A stretch of 64,000 nt of DNA, taken from Bog-793 sp963761425 (GTDB lineage Bacteria > Actinomycetota > Acidimicrobiia > Acidimicrobiales > Bog-793). The position numbers were made by a program, and so were the translations under genes. This document shows positions 18,400 to 27,733 of this stretch, piece by piece. The stretch spans positions 1 through 64,000 of the forward strand of contig CAVXGQ010000002.1 of the NCBI GenBank assembly GCA_963761425.1, read 5' to 3'. The notes under the pieces are model-generated. The model saw only the letters and a program-made list of their open reading frames with translations, was not told where the DNA came from and did no database searches. Within the stretch, counting starts at the first letter, position 1; each line of letters opens with the position of its first letter.

Positions 18400-18822
18400 A
18401 TGATCCAGGTTTCGATCATCAAGAGGACCTTGAGACAGGGCAAGACCTACGACGATTTCCGCCACGCCTGGTACCACTCGGTTGGCTTCGGCACGGCCAA
18501 CAAGATGCTCACCATGCTCAACGTTGCCAATCCCCGCGAGATCATCGTCATCGGGCTGACAGAGACGACCTTGGAACAGGCGGGTGCGCTGATTGCCCTA
18601 GACGCCAACGAACGTGGCGAACATCCCCTCGACGACGTCATCGAGCCGCAGATCGATCGAACTTTCGGGATCCTCGTATCGGAGGACGATTTTTCGGAGC
18701 CGGGAGAGATCGAATACAAGCCGGCCACTGTCAACGGCGAGGTCACCGACATGGCAGAGGCTGAAGCAGCATTACAAGCTGGCGCCCGCCTCCTCGCCGC
18801 CTATCTTCGCAAGAGCGTTTAG
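18400..18822 (+). CDS. Conserved hypothetical protein (dabb/EthD-like fold possible)
   Basis: 140 residues from ATG 18400, with GAAGGAGG placed about 7 bases upstream; an ATG 42 bases earlier lacks such a site. The start MIQVSIIKRTLRQGKTYDDF followed by a WYHSVGFGTANKML segment resembles short ferredoxin-like alpha/beta proteins of the EthD or dabb kind, which often bind small organic molecules. No catalytic residues can be named. It is followed at 18858 by one of the array repeats and then by the Mrr gene. Confidence 0.65.
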   Translation: MIQVSIIKRTLRQGKTYDDFRHAWYHSVGFGTANKMLTMLNVANPREIIVIGLTETTLEQAGALIALDANERGEHPLDDVIEPQIDRTFGILVSEDDFSEPGEIEYKPATVNGEVTDMAEAEAALQAGARLLAAYLRKSV

Positions 18823-18904
18823 GGCGCGTATCTATGGGGATCGGGCCGCAATGCACACCCGGCGGTCAGGGGCGCCTCTGGTACGCCTTGAGTAGGGTGA
18901 CGGC

Positions 18905-19789
18905 ATGGCGGAGATCACTCGTCGACGTTCGGGCGAACTTGTGCGCGGCGTGCTTCAAGTCCTCGCTGAGCATCCTGACGGTCTCCAGGCACGTGATGTT
19001 CTGACCGAACTTGAGCAGCGAGTTTCGCCTACGCCGTTTGAGCAGAGCTTCTACCCGAATCGACCTGGTGTTCGGCGGTACGAAAAAATCATCCGCTTTA
19101 TGACGATCAATGCCGTGAAGGCCGGGTGGCTCACCAAGAGCAAAGGAACCTGGTCGGTTACGCCTGACGGTCTGGTGGCACTCGACGCGTTTCCTGACCC
19201 TGAGAAGTTCATGCTGGAGTCGGTTCGCCTCTACCGAGCGTGGAAGAAGGAACAGCCCGAAGTCGACAGCCAGGACATCGAAGAAACCGTAGAGACGCCT
19301 TCGAGCACGCTGGAGGAAGCCGAGGAGTCGGCTTGGCAGGAGGTATCGGGGTTTCTAGCGGACATGAATCCCTATGAGTTCCAAGAAATGGTCGCGGCGC
19401 TCCTGCGCGCGATGGGCTACTACACGGCGTGGGTGTCTCCACCCGGCCCAGATCGGGGGCTTGACATCCTTGCGTTCAACGACCCGCTGGGGGCGGCTGG
19501 GCCGCGGATCAAGGTTCAGGTCAAGCGTCGAGCTGACAAGATCAACGTCGATGGTGTCCGCGCGTTCATGGCTCTCCTCGGTAGTCAGGATGTGGGAATC
19601 TTCATCTCTGCAGGCGGGTTTACGTCGGAAGCGGAGCGGGAGGTCCGGAGCCAGGAGAATCGTCGCATCTCTCTCATTGACCTTGAACGACTATTCGATC
19701 TGTGGGTCGAGCACTACGACGCAATCCCCGAGGACGGACGACAACTACTTCCGCTGAAGGCCGTGTATTTCCTCGCTCCCCGAGACTGA
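18905..19789 (+). CDS. mrr: Mrr-type restriction endonuclease
   Basis: Likely type IV nuclease that cuts modified (methylated) incoming DNA. The N-terminal winged-helix domain (about 1-100) matches the Mrr_N plan, and the C-terminal Mrr_cat PD-(D/E)XK domain starts at MNPYEFQEMVAALLRAMGYY. The catalytic set is D187 in PDRGLDILAF and Q205-x-K207 in IKVQVKRR. 294 residues is close to the usual 300. It stands alone without a methyltransferase, as type IV enzymes do. Array repeats lie directly before (18858) and after it (19795), so it behaves as one mobile unit. Confidence 0.9.
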   Translation: MAEITRRRSGELVRGVLQVLAEHPDGLQARDVLTELEQRVSPTPFEQSFYPNRPGVRRYEKIIRFMTINAVKAGWLTKSKGTWSVTPDGLVALDAFPDPEKFMLESVRLYRAWKKEQPEVDSQDIEETVETPSSTLEEAEESAWQEVSGFLADMNPYEFQEMVAALLRAMGYYTAWVSPPGPDRGLDILAFNDPLGAAGPRIKVQVKRRADKINVDGVRAFMALLGSQDVGIFISAGGFTSEAEREVRSQENRRISLIDLERLFDLWVEHYDAIPEDGRQLLPLKAVYFLAPRD

Positions 19790-19891
19790 ACGATCCGGCG
19801 ATTAGGGGCACCGGAACCCACTTTGGAGGACTCACGTTCTGGGGCACGGCCGACGGTGAGCAATTGACGGAGGCGGGGGCCGCGGCACAGC

Positions 19892-21097
19892 GTGTCGGTG
19901 GCCAATGGCAAGATTCCGCTAGTGGGTGCGATCTTCGTTTCGGCTGTCGTATTGCTCCTCGGACTCGCTTTGCCGACGCGAGCGCCCGGACTCGTCAACA
20001 ACGGCGCCAAGGTTCACTCGGCTCGTCAATCGCTCGCTCCTGCTTGCTGGTCAGGATCGCTTCTGCTCACCGTGACTCCCAGCGAAGTGCATCCGGGTGA
20101 AGTCGTGAGCCTTTCACCGAACGTCGGCAATACCCGCCTTCTCATCGGGGGCACGGTCACAGAATTCGAATCGAGATCGCTCGGCCAATGGATCCTCGCC
20201 GACTACCTGACTTCTCCGTACGGGACCGCGACGAATTATGGCGTCGTCTCGGCAAGGGGATCCGCGGGATTCCTCGGCGTCGGCACCTACGCGCCGATCG
20301 AGGTCCGCATCCCTGACGTCCGCAGCGGCACCTATCGTCTGGCCAGTTACTTCAGCCCTGCCGGCGGCAACGGCTCCTTCCTCCCGGGCCACTACCCCAA
20401 CAAGGGCGCCTACCTCTGCAGCGAGGTCCAGGTCTTGTCGACGAGGCCGACGCTCTCGGCCTCGAACGACGTCTCCGTGCAAGCCATCCCGTCTTCGGGC
20501 TTGCGGGACGGCAAGCACATCCGAGTCAATGTGTCAGGCTTCGGCGTACGAGGGGTCGTCTCTCTTTCTGAGTGCGCGTTCTTTGGGGTTGTCGCCACAT
20601 CGGGCTGTGGCACGGCGCTCAATTCCGATTCCTTGATCCATGTCAACAAGAACGGGACGGCGTCCGTGACCTACGTTGCCGCTGGCCGCGCGCTTTCGTC
20701 TTCTCGTGGTCGGACGTTTCCATGCACGGCGACGAACTGCGTGCTCGTCGCGACGCTCGGATCTGGCTTCGCGTACGCGGTCACCCGACTCAGTTTTCGC
20801 GTACCAGGTGCTGCAACGGGCTACCTGCACTTCGTCGGTGGTCCCGCCCCCGGGCTGGACAAACCGATTCCAGGGACCGTCCGATTCCAAGCCAGCTCCG
20901 GCGCTTCCTATGAGACAAGCCCGGCATCGGACGGCGAATTCTCGCTCATCCTCCCACCCGGTCGGTACCTAGTAGAGGCGAGGAGTCCAAACTTTATTTC
21001 GGTTGGCACAGAATGGCCGTGCAGAGGCCAACCCGATTCATTAGTGGTGAAGCCGGGTCAAACGATTGATGAGCCCGTCTTCTGCGATGCGCCGTAG
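19892..21097 (+). CDS. Secreted protein with neocarzinostatin-like domain
   Basis: 401 residues from a GTG at 19892, with a signal or anchor helix near the N-terminus (VGAIFVSAVVLLLGLALPTRAPG). The middle (about 205-310) matches the neocarzinostatin/macromomycin beta-sandwich: IPSSGLRDGKHIRVNVSGF, cysteine-rich SECAFFGVVATSGCG, then FPCTATNCVLVATLGSG. In enediyne producers this fold binds a chromophore, but here no biosynthetic genes are nearby, so a general binding or adhesion role is more likely. The C-terminus (about 325-400) looks like a carboxypeptidase-regulatory-type beta domain (DGEFSLILPPGRYLVEARS). It is bounded by repeats at 19795 and 21126. Confidence 0.7.
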   Translation: MSVANGKIPLVGAIFVSAVVLLLGLALPTRAPGLVNNGAKVHSARQSLAPACWSGSLLLTVTPSEVHPGEVVSLSPNVGNTRLLIGGTVTEFESRSLGQWILADYLTSPYGTATNYGVVSARGSAGFLGVGTYAPIEVRIPDVRSGTYRLASYFSPAGGNGSFLPGHYPNKGAYLCSEVQVLSTRPTLSASNDVSVQAIPSSGLRDGKHIRVNVSGFGVRGVVSLSECAFFGVVATSGCGTALNSDSLIHVNKNGTASVTYVAAGRALSSSRGRTFPCTATNCVLVATLGSGFAYAVTRLSFRVPGAATGYLHFVGGPAPGLDKPIPGTVRFQASSGASYETSPASDGEFSLILPPGRYLVEARSPNFISVGTEWPCRGQPDSLVVKPGQTIDEPVFCDAP

Positions 21098-21151
21098 CGA
21101 AACCGTCGCGGGCATGTCGGTCGATCCGGCGTTGTGGGGCAGTCTGTTCAG

Positions 21152-21781
21152 ATGAACCCGGTAGAGGCAGCTAACCCTTTTGACCCCGAGGCCGTACTTT
21201 CCTCGTATTCCGAGGGAGTCTGCGCGATCGAACGAGCCGCTGCCGTGACCGTGGACTGGGAGGCTCCGACCCCCTGTGGCGAATGGCGGGTCGTAGAACT
21301 CGTTGGCCATCTCCTTGCCATTGTCCGTTACTACCATCGCCTTCTCGACGCTGCCTCTGCAGGCAGGCCGCTGATCGAATTGCCCCGAGGCGGGCGACTC
21401 GCGGCGATGAATGCCGACGACCTCTCCGGTCTTTCCGAAACTGAAGGCGCGGAGCGCAGCCGCCGGTTTGTTCATGAAGCAAGAGGCTACGCAGCGCGCC
21501 TCCGCGACATCGACTGGAGCCTGACCCTCGGAGTTTGGTCGGGTCTCGGTCCTCTTTCTGTCGGTGAGCACACAGGGGTGGTTCTCGGAGAATGGCACGT
21601 GCATGCCTGGGATCTCGCCCGGTCGGCGGGCATCGACCACCGCCCTAGCGATGCCGAGATGATTGCGAATGGACAACAAGCCGTGCTTCGGGCCGTCGGC
21701 CCCGGCGACCCATGGATCGCCGTGCTGCGCGGTTACGGCCGCGATCCCGACTGGTCACGTCCCCCGGGCGGGACTGCATGA
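21152..21781 (+). CDS. Mycothiol-dependent maleylpyruvate-isomerase-like (DinB-fold) protein
   Basis: 209 residues with the four-helix DinB/MDMPI fold. The N-terminal WEAPTPCGEWRVVELVGHLL has the first metal histidine, and EWHVHAWDLARS has the others; TPC-W and HxxAWDL are hallmarks of the TIGR03083/TIGR03086 group common in actinobacteria. These metalloenzymes usually act with mycothiol in isomerisation or detoxification. ATG 21152 is preferred to a GTG 18 bases upstream. The next gene (SRPBCC) starts 64 bp downstream and may be co-transcribed. Confidence 0.85.
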   Translation: MNPVEAANPFDPEAVLSSYSEGVCAIERAAAVTVDWEAPTPCGEWRVVELVGHLLAIVRYYHRLLDAASAGRPLIELPRGGRLAAMNADDLSGLSETEGAERSRRFVHEARGYAARLRDIDWSLTLGVWSGLGPLSVGEHTGVVLGEWHVHAWDLARSAGIDHRPSDAEMIANGQQAVLRAVGPGDPWIAVLRGYGRDPDWSRPPGGTA

Positions 21782-21845
21782 AGCACGCCATTTGGATCCA
21801 GCCGGCGTTCGGGGGCACTCCATCGCCAGGCGCGAGAATGTGCGA

Positions 21846-22310
21846 ATGGCAAATCCGAGCTACTCAGAGTCGATCGTGATCGCCCGCCCAGCAGAGCTGC
21901 TCTACGACATGGTCTCCGACGTCACTCGAATGGGCGAATGGAGTCCGGTTTGCAAAGCCTGCTGGTGGGACGAAGGTGACGGCCCACGAGTAGGTGGGCG
22001 GTTCACCGGTCGCAACGAGACTTCCGCGCGGACGTGGGAGACGCGCTCCGAAGTCGTGGCGGCAGATCGGGGTCGAGAGTTCGCCTTTGTCGTTGGTGAT
22101 TCGTGGGTTCGTTGGGGCTACACGTTCACCCCGGTTGAAGGTGGGACGAGGGTGACTGAGTCTTGGGAGTTCCTCCCGGCTGGCATCGCACGATTCGAGG
22201 AGCGATTCGGTGATGACGCTCTCGTCCAGATTGCTGATCGAACCGAGGCTGCCCATCAGGGGATCCCAGCGACCCTTTTAGCGATCAAGAGGGCTGCAGA
22301 ATCGGAGTGA
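21846..22310 (+). CDS. SRPBCC (START-like, polyketide cyclase-type) protein
   Basis: 154 residues with the SRPBCC helix-grip fold: an N-terminal strand SYSESIVIARPAELLYDMVSD, MGEWSP, then VGGRFTGRN, a glycine-rich turn and a long C-terminal helix (RFEERFGDDALVQIADR). Members bind hydrophobic ligands in a deep pocket; some are cyclases or dehydratases. No specific role can be assigned. It follows the MDMPI-like gene on the same strand. A repeat copy lies downstream at 22358. Confidence 0.85.
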   Translation: MANPSYSESIVIARPAELLYDMVSDVTRMGEWSPVCKACWWDEGDGPRVGGRFTGRNETSARTWETRSEVVAADRGREFAFVVGDSWVRWGYTFTPVEGGTRVTESWEFLPAGIARFEERFGDDALVQIADRTEAAHQGIPATLLAIKRAAESE

Positions 22311-22448
22311 ACCCAATTGGATGGGGAAACGAAGGGTCGACGGGTACCTCTGACCTACCCGGCGATCAGGGGTACCCGGAGACGCCCTGGCCGAGGTTCC
22401 TCGGAGCGTTGGGCTCCGTTAGATGAAGGCGCCCACTGGACACAGCAA

Positions 22449-23375
22449 CTACTTCACGGCGCCGATCACACCTCCGCCAATGGCGGCAATCAGGATTCCG
22501 GTCAGGGCAATCCGCGCTGCTCGAGAGCCTGGCTCAGGCATTTTGAAAACCCAGATCCCAATGCTGGCATTAACGAGCAGGCTTAGCTGGGCGATGGTGA
22601 AGCCCACTCCAGTGCCCACTCGCGAGACCAAGCCAAGCAGAGCGAGATTGCCGACGCCGAATAGAAGCCCAGCCGCCAACTCCAAGGTTGTCACCCTGAG
22701 ACTCAATCTGAATGGTTTGCGGGCAGGCAGCGCGAGAAGGAACCCGCCAGTGAGGATGCCGAGCGAGAGGGGAAAGTTGGCCACCTGCGTCGGCACCTTT
22801 GCCCACTGAGCTGGCACGAAATAGCTACCCCACAGCAATCCTGCCGCAACGGCCCAGAGCAGGCCGCGTTGATATGTGTTGCTGGCCTTTGAAGTCAACG
22901 CCGGCGGTCCTACCAACGTGACGACAGACGGGGAGATGCCAGCAGCATCTTGCGAACGCACAATGAGCAGTACCCCGACAAGGATGAACACGAGCGCCAG
23001 CGCTACCACTGTGAAGCGGGTGGAGCTGAAGCTCTTCAATTCGCCAAAAAGAAGGGCGCCCCACACGAACGCGGTGATGATGTTCAGTGGCGTCCAGGAC
23101 CCAGCGGCACGGGCCAGTCCGATTGCTTCGGTGGCCCGAAAGGCGGAATAGTTTCCGACCGTCCACACCAAGCCCCCGGCCAAAGGCAGCCAGAACTCGC
23201 GCCAGCCGAAAGAGAGATGACCACCGCTGGAGACGAGCGCAATCGTTGCGAAAGCGAAGTTGCCAACGGTCACGTAGAAAGTCCGCAAGCGTTGGGGCAC
23301 ACCGCGTGCGACCTGAGCCATCGGTATCCAGGTGCCCCACGCCACCACCGTGATGAGTGCGAGGAGCGCGGTCAT
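22449..23375 (-). CDS. Sugar transporter of the GRP/RhaT (DMT) family
   Basis: About 308 residues with ten predicted membrane helices, opening MTALLALITVVAWGTWIPMAQV and containing WTVGNYSAFRATEAIGLARAAG and LLWGSYFVPAQW. The twin WGTWIP/WGSYFVPAQ motifs are the signature of the glucose/ribose porter (GRP) family, secondary sugar uptake systems. The ATG at 23375 starts exactly at helix 1; an upstream in-frame ATG (23459) adds a polar lead not seen in the family. It is transcribed against its neighbours inside the array, between repeats at 22358 and 23595. Confidence 0.85.
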   Translation of the reverse strand: MTALLALITVVAWGTWIPMAQVARGVPQRLRTFYVTVGNFAFATIALVSSGGHLSFGWREFWLPLAGGLVWTVGNYSAFRATEAIGLARAAGSWTPLNIITAFVWGALLFGELKSFSSTRFTVVALALVFILVGVLLIVRSQDAAGISPSVVTLVGPPALTSKASNTYQRGLLWAVAAGLLWGSYFVPAQWAKVPTQVANFPLSLGILTGGFLLALPARKPFRLSLRVTTLELAAGLLFGVGNLALLGLVSRVGTGVGFTIAQLSLLVNASIGIWVFKMPEPGSRAARIALTGILIAAIGGGVIGAVK

Positions 23376-23722
23376 GTGCGTCTCGTTGTGCGTTCGGTCA
23401 GCTTCGAGCTTCGAAGCCAGACGGTAGGTGCGCGTTAAAGCCCACGATGATCCATTCAATAGCCGGTGTTTCGTCCGTCATCGGGCTCCAGGCTACATTT
23501 CGCCGCCCGATTGCTTGACGGCTTTACAACGCTAGTCAACGATCTCTGGCCCCTAAAGAGTGGGGTGTCGCCTCAGGGCCGCTCGGCGGAATAGCCGGCG
23601 TTATGGGGCACCCCGTCGTACCGAACTGGTCGGCTGCGACGTGAACCTATTTTGCTCAGTCCACCCATGTGGCTGAGTGCCGTCGCTGGACAAATCGTTC
23701 GGTACCTAGCATTATTCATTAG

Positions 23723-24184
23723 GTGGCTGACGAACTACAGGACCCGAGACATTCGTCGGCGGGAGCGTGGGCAAAGAGGTTGTACTTCGCAAGCCGAGCC
23801 GTGATGGAGTCGGTCCTGCGGCCATATGACATCGGATCGACGCAGTGGTACGTGCTGTACCAGCTGGCTAACGATGGACCAACGATGCAGCGCGATCTCG
23901 GTCGGATGCTCCAGATCGAGAGGGCGACGCTGAGCGGGATCGTGAGCACGCTCGTGCGTAAGGGCCTCGTCGAACAAACGCCCGACCCCGCTGATCAGCG
24001 CCAGCGGATGCTTCGAATCACAGCCTCGGGCCTGAAGGTCTGGGATGAACTACCCGCTCTCGCCCTCATTGAGGCAGTTGCATTCGACGGTGTGGACGCC
24101 GCAGAGCTCGCGACGGTCGTCAAGGTGCTCCAGGCCGCGACGCAACGCCTCAAGGACCACTTATCGAAGGGACACGAATCATGA
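23723..24184 (+). CDS. MarR-family transcriptional regulator
   Basis: 153 residues with a MarR winged helix: WYVLYQLANDGPTMQRDLG, then RATLSGIVSTLVRKGLVEQ and the wing DPADQRQRMLRIT. It starts with a GTG at 23723. The inverted repeat ACCTA-11-TAGGT (23704-23708 and 23720-23724) overlaps the start and could be its own operator. The stop overlaps the ATG of the following SDR gene by four bases (ATGA), so the two are translated together and the SDR is its probable target. Confidence 0.9.
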   Translation: MADELQDPRHSSAGAWAKRLYFASRAVMESVLRPYDIGSTQWYVLYQLANDGPTMQRDLGRMLQIERATLSGIVSTLVRKGLVEQTPDPADQRQRMLRITASGLKVWDELPALALIEAVAFDGVDAAELATVVKVLQAATQRLKDHLSKGHES

Positions 24185-24996
24185 CGATCTTGCTCACCGG
24201 TGGTACCGGCCGCGTGGGGTCGCGGCTTATACCGCACCTTGTGGATGCGGGAGTGGAGTGTCGCGCGCTAGTGCGGGTTGGCAAAGGCGTCCCCAACGGG
24301 GTTACGCCGGTGGAGGGGGACATCCTCGATCCGGAGTCATTGTCGCGCGCAGTGGAAGGCGTCTCGGCGATCGTCCATTTCGCTGCGCTGCTGGGCACGC
24401 CCGACTCCGACGCGATCTGGAAGGTCAACCTCGAGGGCACACGCAATCTCATCGCCGCCGCACAGCTACACGCACCTGAGGCACGTTTCGTGATGGCGAG
24501 CACCGGGCTGGTCTACGACGAGGATGCCGTGCATCCGGCCTTGGAGGATGACCCGGCGACTCCGACCACCGCCTACCCCGCGAGCAAGCTTGCAGCCGAA
24601 CACGAACTCCGAGACAGCGGACTGACGTGGAGTGTTCTCCGCCTTGGGTTTGTCTACGGCGACGGGGACGGACACCTTGCATTGGCCCCTCAGCTCTTGT
24701 CGGCCTGGAAGTGGCACCCAGCCCAGACCCTGAGTCTGATCCATCAGCGCGACGTCGCAACCGCGGTCGAACTTGCATTGACGGGAGCCATGGACGGGCA
24801 CATCGTAAACATCGTCGATGAAGCACCGACCACCATCTACGAGATTGCCAGCCTCGTCGGCGCCGCTTGTGAAGAGTCGGGCGATCCCCTTCCCAACCCG
24901 TGGAAGGGCCACGCGGATGGGTCCCTCGCTCGCCGCCTTGGCTTCCAGCCGACAGTGCCGACCGTGTACCAGGCCATCCGAGAAGGCGCACTGTGA
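24181..24996 (+). CDS. NAD(P)-dependent epimerase/reductase (extended SDR)
   Basis: 271 residues with an N-terminal Rossmann motif LLTGGTGRVGSRL, the acidic second strand, VHFAAL, and the catalytic Y-x3-K in YPASKLAAEH. This is the extended or atypical short-chain dehydrogenase family that includes nucleoside-sugar epimerases and NmrA-like reductases. The C-terminal substrate part is short, so the substrate is open. It is translationally coupled to the MarR regulator upstream. A repeat copy with a long left arm follows at 25041. Confidence 0.88.
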   Translation: MTILLTGGTGRVGSRLIPHLVDAGVECRALVRVGKGVPNGVTPVEGDILDPESLSRAVEGVSAIVHFAALLGTPDSDAIWKVNLEGTRNLIAAAQLHAPEARFVMASTGLVYDEDAVHPALEDDPATPTTAYPASKLAAEHELRDSGLTWSVLRLGFVYGDGDGHLALAPQLLSAWKWHPAQTLSLIHQRDVATAVELALTGAMDGHIVNIVDEAPTTIYEIASLVGAACEESGDPLPNPWKGHADGSLARRLGFQPTVPTVYQAIREGAL

Positions 24997-25202
24997 AGCT
25001 CGGCCGGACCTCGGATCTGCTGACATTTCGGTCTAGCCCGAAAGTGCCGAATGGTGGCGCACTCCCGGCGATAAGGGACACCCACGACCGAGGCGGTTGA
25101 GTCGCGATTATGAGACGGTCTTGGATCCCCGACGCCGTTCCCGTCGAGCGAACGCAATCGACGTCCGGACGGTGCGCATTTACGACAAGGTAGGCTACTT
25201 GC

Positions 25203-25808
25203 ATGTCGACGTGGGGTTCCAGCGAACCTTCCGATCGTGCTGACCGCGCGGCAGAGACGAACCCTACGAAGCAGTTTCACCGCAGGGACAGAAGGCTCGC
25301 CATCGCATTCGTGCTTGCCGCACCCGTAGTCTTGATCGCGGCCGCGGCCACGGCCACGGCCGCATCAACCGATCACCGCGCCAAGGTCACCGCGTCGTTC
25401 GCCTCACCGGCGCAGTACAGAACGCACCCCGCAGTCACCTACGACCGGCAAAGCGTGCCCACGGGCAGTCAGGTGGAGGTGATGGAGCGGCCCAACGACA
25501 AAGGCGGGCTGGTCGTCACGCTCAGGGTCTGGGGGCTTGACCCGTACAGAAGGTACGACGCGTACGTGTACACCAAAAGATGCGGCGCCACACCCGCCGC
25601 CGCGGGCAGACGAACGCAGAACGGGCCGAGCAAGGAGCACTATCCGCAGAACGAGGTCTGGCTCAACTTCAAGACCAACCGCCGTGGCGACGCCAGCTCT
25701 CAAGTATGGCAGTACTGGGCGTTCAACCCCGGCCAAGCAAACTCCGTGGTGATCCAGTCGCGTGCCACCGGGGGGCGCGTGGCATGCGTCTCGGTGCCGT
25801 TCAACTAA
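25203..25808 (+). CDS. Exported SOD-like (Cu/Zn superoxide dismutase fold) protein without metal ligands
   Basis: 201 residues. A basic lead and hydrophobic helix (LAIAFVLAAPVVLIAAAATATA) direct export. The mature part follows the actinobacterial Cu/Zn SOD-like plan: LRVWGLDPYRRYDAYVYTKRCG, then PAAAGRRTQNG and NEVWLNFKTNRRGDAS. In active relatives the middle reads AHVHT-CG and GPHYQ; here those histidines are replaced (AYVYT, GRRTQ), so copper and zinc binding is lost. A structural or binding role is more likely than dismutation. It lies between repeats at 25064 and 25906. Confidence 0.65.
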   Translation: MSTWGSSEPSDRADRAAETNPTKQFHRRDRRLAIAFVLAAPVVLIAAAATATAASTDHRAKVTASFASPAQYRTHPAVTYDRQSVPTGSQVEVMERPNDKGGLVVTLRVWGLDPYRRYDAYVYTKRCGATPAAAGRRTQNGPSKEHYPQNEVWLNFKTNRRGDASSQVWQYWAFNPGQANSVVIQSRATGGRVACVSVPFN

Positions 25809-26139
25809 CGCGATTCCTCGTCGTTCTGAATTGCGATCGTAAGCCCATAACGCTCGTTGATTCGATCAACAACTGCTCGGCAGAAGTGCCGTACTGCCGC
25901 ACCTACCCGGCGATCAGCCTCGCGCTCGACGCGCCAGTCGGCGAACATTATGGGACGCGACCTGCACTCCATATCCGTCTCGCTATGGCGCGATGTTGAG
26001 CTGATCTGAGCCCAAATTCTGGCTGTACATAAAGAACTTTCTTGTACGGGGTGAACACGCGAGGACCGTGTTGACGATGGTCGCAGCCCGCCGCCGGACC
26101 TGCGTGGGCGAGAGCCGCCACTCGAGCGCGGCGGAGCTT
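25809..26139. other. Gap with a partial repeat copy
   Basis: 331 bases without a supported gene. A copy of the array repeat sits at about 25883-25917 (AGTGCCG, then GCACCTACCCGGCGATCAG); its right end is lost after CAG. It shares 17 identical bases, ACCTACCCGGCGATCAG, with the copy at 22358. Nothing else was recognised. Confidence 0.55.
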
Positions 26140-27378
26140 TTAGCCCGTCGACGCCCGGTACGGGCGGAAGAACGCGCGGAGCTCCTCCGCGTATAGCTCG
26201 GGCTCTTCGAACGGCGCGAAGTGCCCACCGCGCTCGGGCTCGGTCACGCGCACGACGTTCGCCGTGCGCTCGAGCCACGCCCGCGGCGGGCGGACGATGT
26301 CGCCGGGAAAGAGAGAGAAGCCGGATGGCACCTCGACCCGGCGGGCGAGCTGCGCGGGCGGGATAGCGGCGTTGGCGCGGTACATGCGCATCGACGAGCC
26401 GATCGTGCCCGTGAGCCAGTAGAGCGTGACGTTCGTGAGGATCTCGTCCTTTGTGAAGCGCCTCTCGACGTCCCCGTCACAGTCGCTCCACGCCCGAAGC
26501 TTCTCGACGATCCACGCCGCGAGCCCGGCCGGCGAGTCGGTGAGGCCGACGGCGGCGGTCTGTGGCTTCGTGCGGTGCATGGCAGCGTAGGCGCCCTCGG
26601 TCGCGCCCCAGGCTGCGGCGCCCTCGAGCCAGGCGCGCTCCTCGGGCTTGAGGTCGGCTGGGTCGCCGGTAAAGACGGGCAGGCCCGCGTCGGTGCGGTG
26701 GACGGCCACGACCCGGTCGGGGTGGTCGAGCGCGAGATAGCGGCTCACGTGGCTGCCGATGTCCCCGCCAGCCGCACCGAAGCGAGCGTAGCCGAGGACG
26801 CCCATGAGCTCGGCCCACAGGCGAGCGACAGCGATCGAGTCGAGGGCCGGGCCGACGGGGCGGTCGGAGTACCCGTAGCCCGGCATGTCTGGCACGACCA
26901 CGTCAAAAGCGTCGGCGGGGTCGGCGCCGTGGGCGCCGGGGTCGGAAAGTAGCGGGATGACCTTGATGTAGCGCCAGAACGAGTCCGGCCAGCCGTGGCT
27001 GAGGACCAACGGAAGGACGGGCCCAGCCGGAGCGGCCGCCCGGGCGTGCAGGAAGTGGATCCCGAGGCCACCGAGGCGAACGTGCAAGTGGGGCAGCTGG
27101 GCGAGCGCCATTTCCTGTGCCGGCCAGTCGAAGCCGTCTGCCCAGTAGGCGACGAGCTCGCGTAGATAGGCGAGGTCGGTCCCGAGCGACCACCCAGCCT
27201 CCTCGGGCGTGTCCGGCCAACGAGTCGCGCGCAGCCGCGCGTGGAGATCCTCGAGCACCGCCGGGGCGGTCTGTGGGGTAAACGGCTCTAGGTGGGGCGG
27301 GGCGTCCGGCACGAGACGCACCTTACCGGCCGCCGCCCTCGCGTCGGCTGTCGAACCTAGCGGGAGCGCCGCGGCCAT
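26140..27378 (-). CDS. Epoxide hydrolase (EHN plus alpha/beta-hydrolase)
   Basis: Hydrolyses epoxides to diols. The N-terminal EHN domain (about 30-130, RLRATRWPDTPEEAGWSLGT) is followed by an alpha/beta-hydrolase core with the oxyanion motif HGWPDS (129-134), nucleophile D206 in AAGGDIGSH, the lid tyrosine in MRMYRANA and the base H386 in GGHFAPFEEPE. The usual motif is HGWPGS; G is D here. At 412 residues it is complete. The ATG at 27378 gives a 25-residue lead before the domain; a start slightly downstream is possible. It lies against the prevailing strand in the array. Confidence 0.9.
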   Translation of the reverse strand: MAAALPLGSTADARAAAGKVRLVPDAPPHLEPFTPQTAPAVLEDLHARLRATRWPDTPEEAGWSLGTDLAYLRELVAYWADGFDWPAQEMALAQLPHLHVRLGGLGIHFLHARAAAPAGPVLPLVLSHGWPDSFWRYIKVIPLLSDPGAHGADPADAFDVVVPDMPGYGYSDRPVGPALDSIAVARLWAELMGVLGYARFGAAGGDIGSHVSRYLALDHPDRVVAVHRTDAGLPVFTGDPADLKPEERAWLEGAAAWGATEGAYAAMHRTKPQTAAVGLTDSPAGLAAWIVEKLRAWSDCDGDVERRFTKDEILTNVTLYWLTGTIGSSMRMYRANAAIPPAQLARRVEVPSGFSLFPGDIVRPPRAWLERTANVVRVTEPERGGHFAPFEEPELYAEELRAFFRPYRASTG

Positions 27379-27733
27379 AGCACCAAAGGTCGGGTCGTCT
27401 TTTCGGGCCCGTCACAGCTTGTCGGAGCGACGACCGTTTTATGTGCGGTGGTTCTGGCGCGGGTTCAGGTCGGGATTTGCGGGCTTTGCAACACCAATAT
27501 CCGTCGTTCGGCACCGCAGCCCCGGCTCGGAGGCGCGCCGAATCAGCGATTTGCATCCGCGGAACTGTCCCAGAACGCAGCCGACAGGGTGCCTCGGGGT
27601 CGCCCGAAAGTGCCGGTAGGGGACGGTCGCCAAGGTGCCCACCACGTGCCCCGCTGGAGCAGGCGTTCGGGGGCACCCGCAGAATGTTCGACAGCAGGAC
27701 TGGTGCGCACCCCACGCGCGTTGCTAGGTAGGC
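27379..27733. other. Gap with repeat-related sequence
   Basis: 355 bases without a supported gene. It contains GCCCGAAAGTGCCG (27602-27615), also present at 25036 in the left arm of another array repeat, followed by GTAGGGGAC in place of the usual right half. No promoter or terminator was identified. Confidence 0.4.

Noticed and set aside
23704..23724. ACCTA-11-TAGGT inverted repeat at the MarR start as a proven operator
   Set aside because: A 5-bp arm is expected by chance often enough; kept only as a remark in the gene entry.
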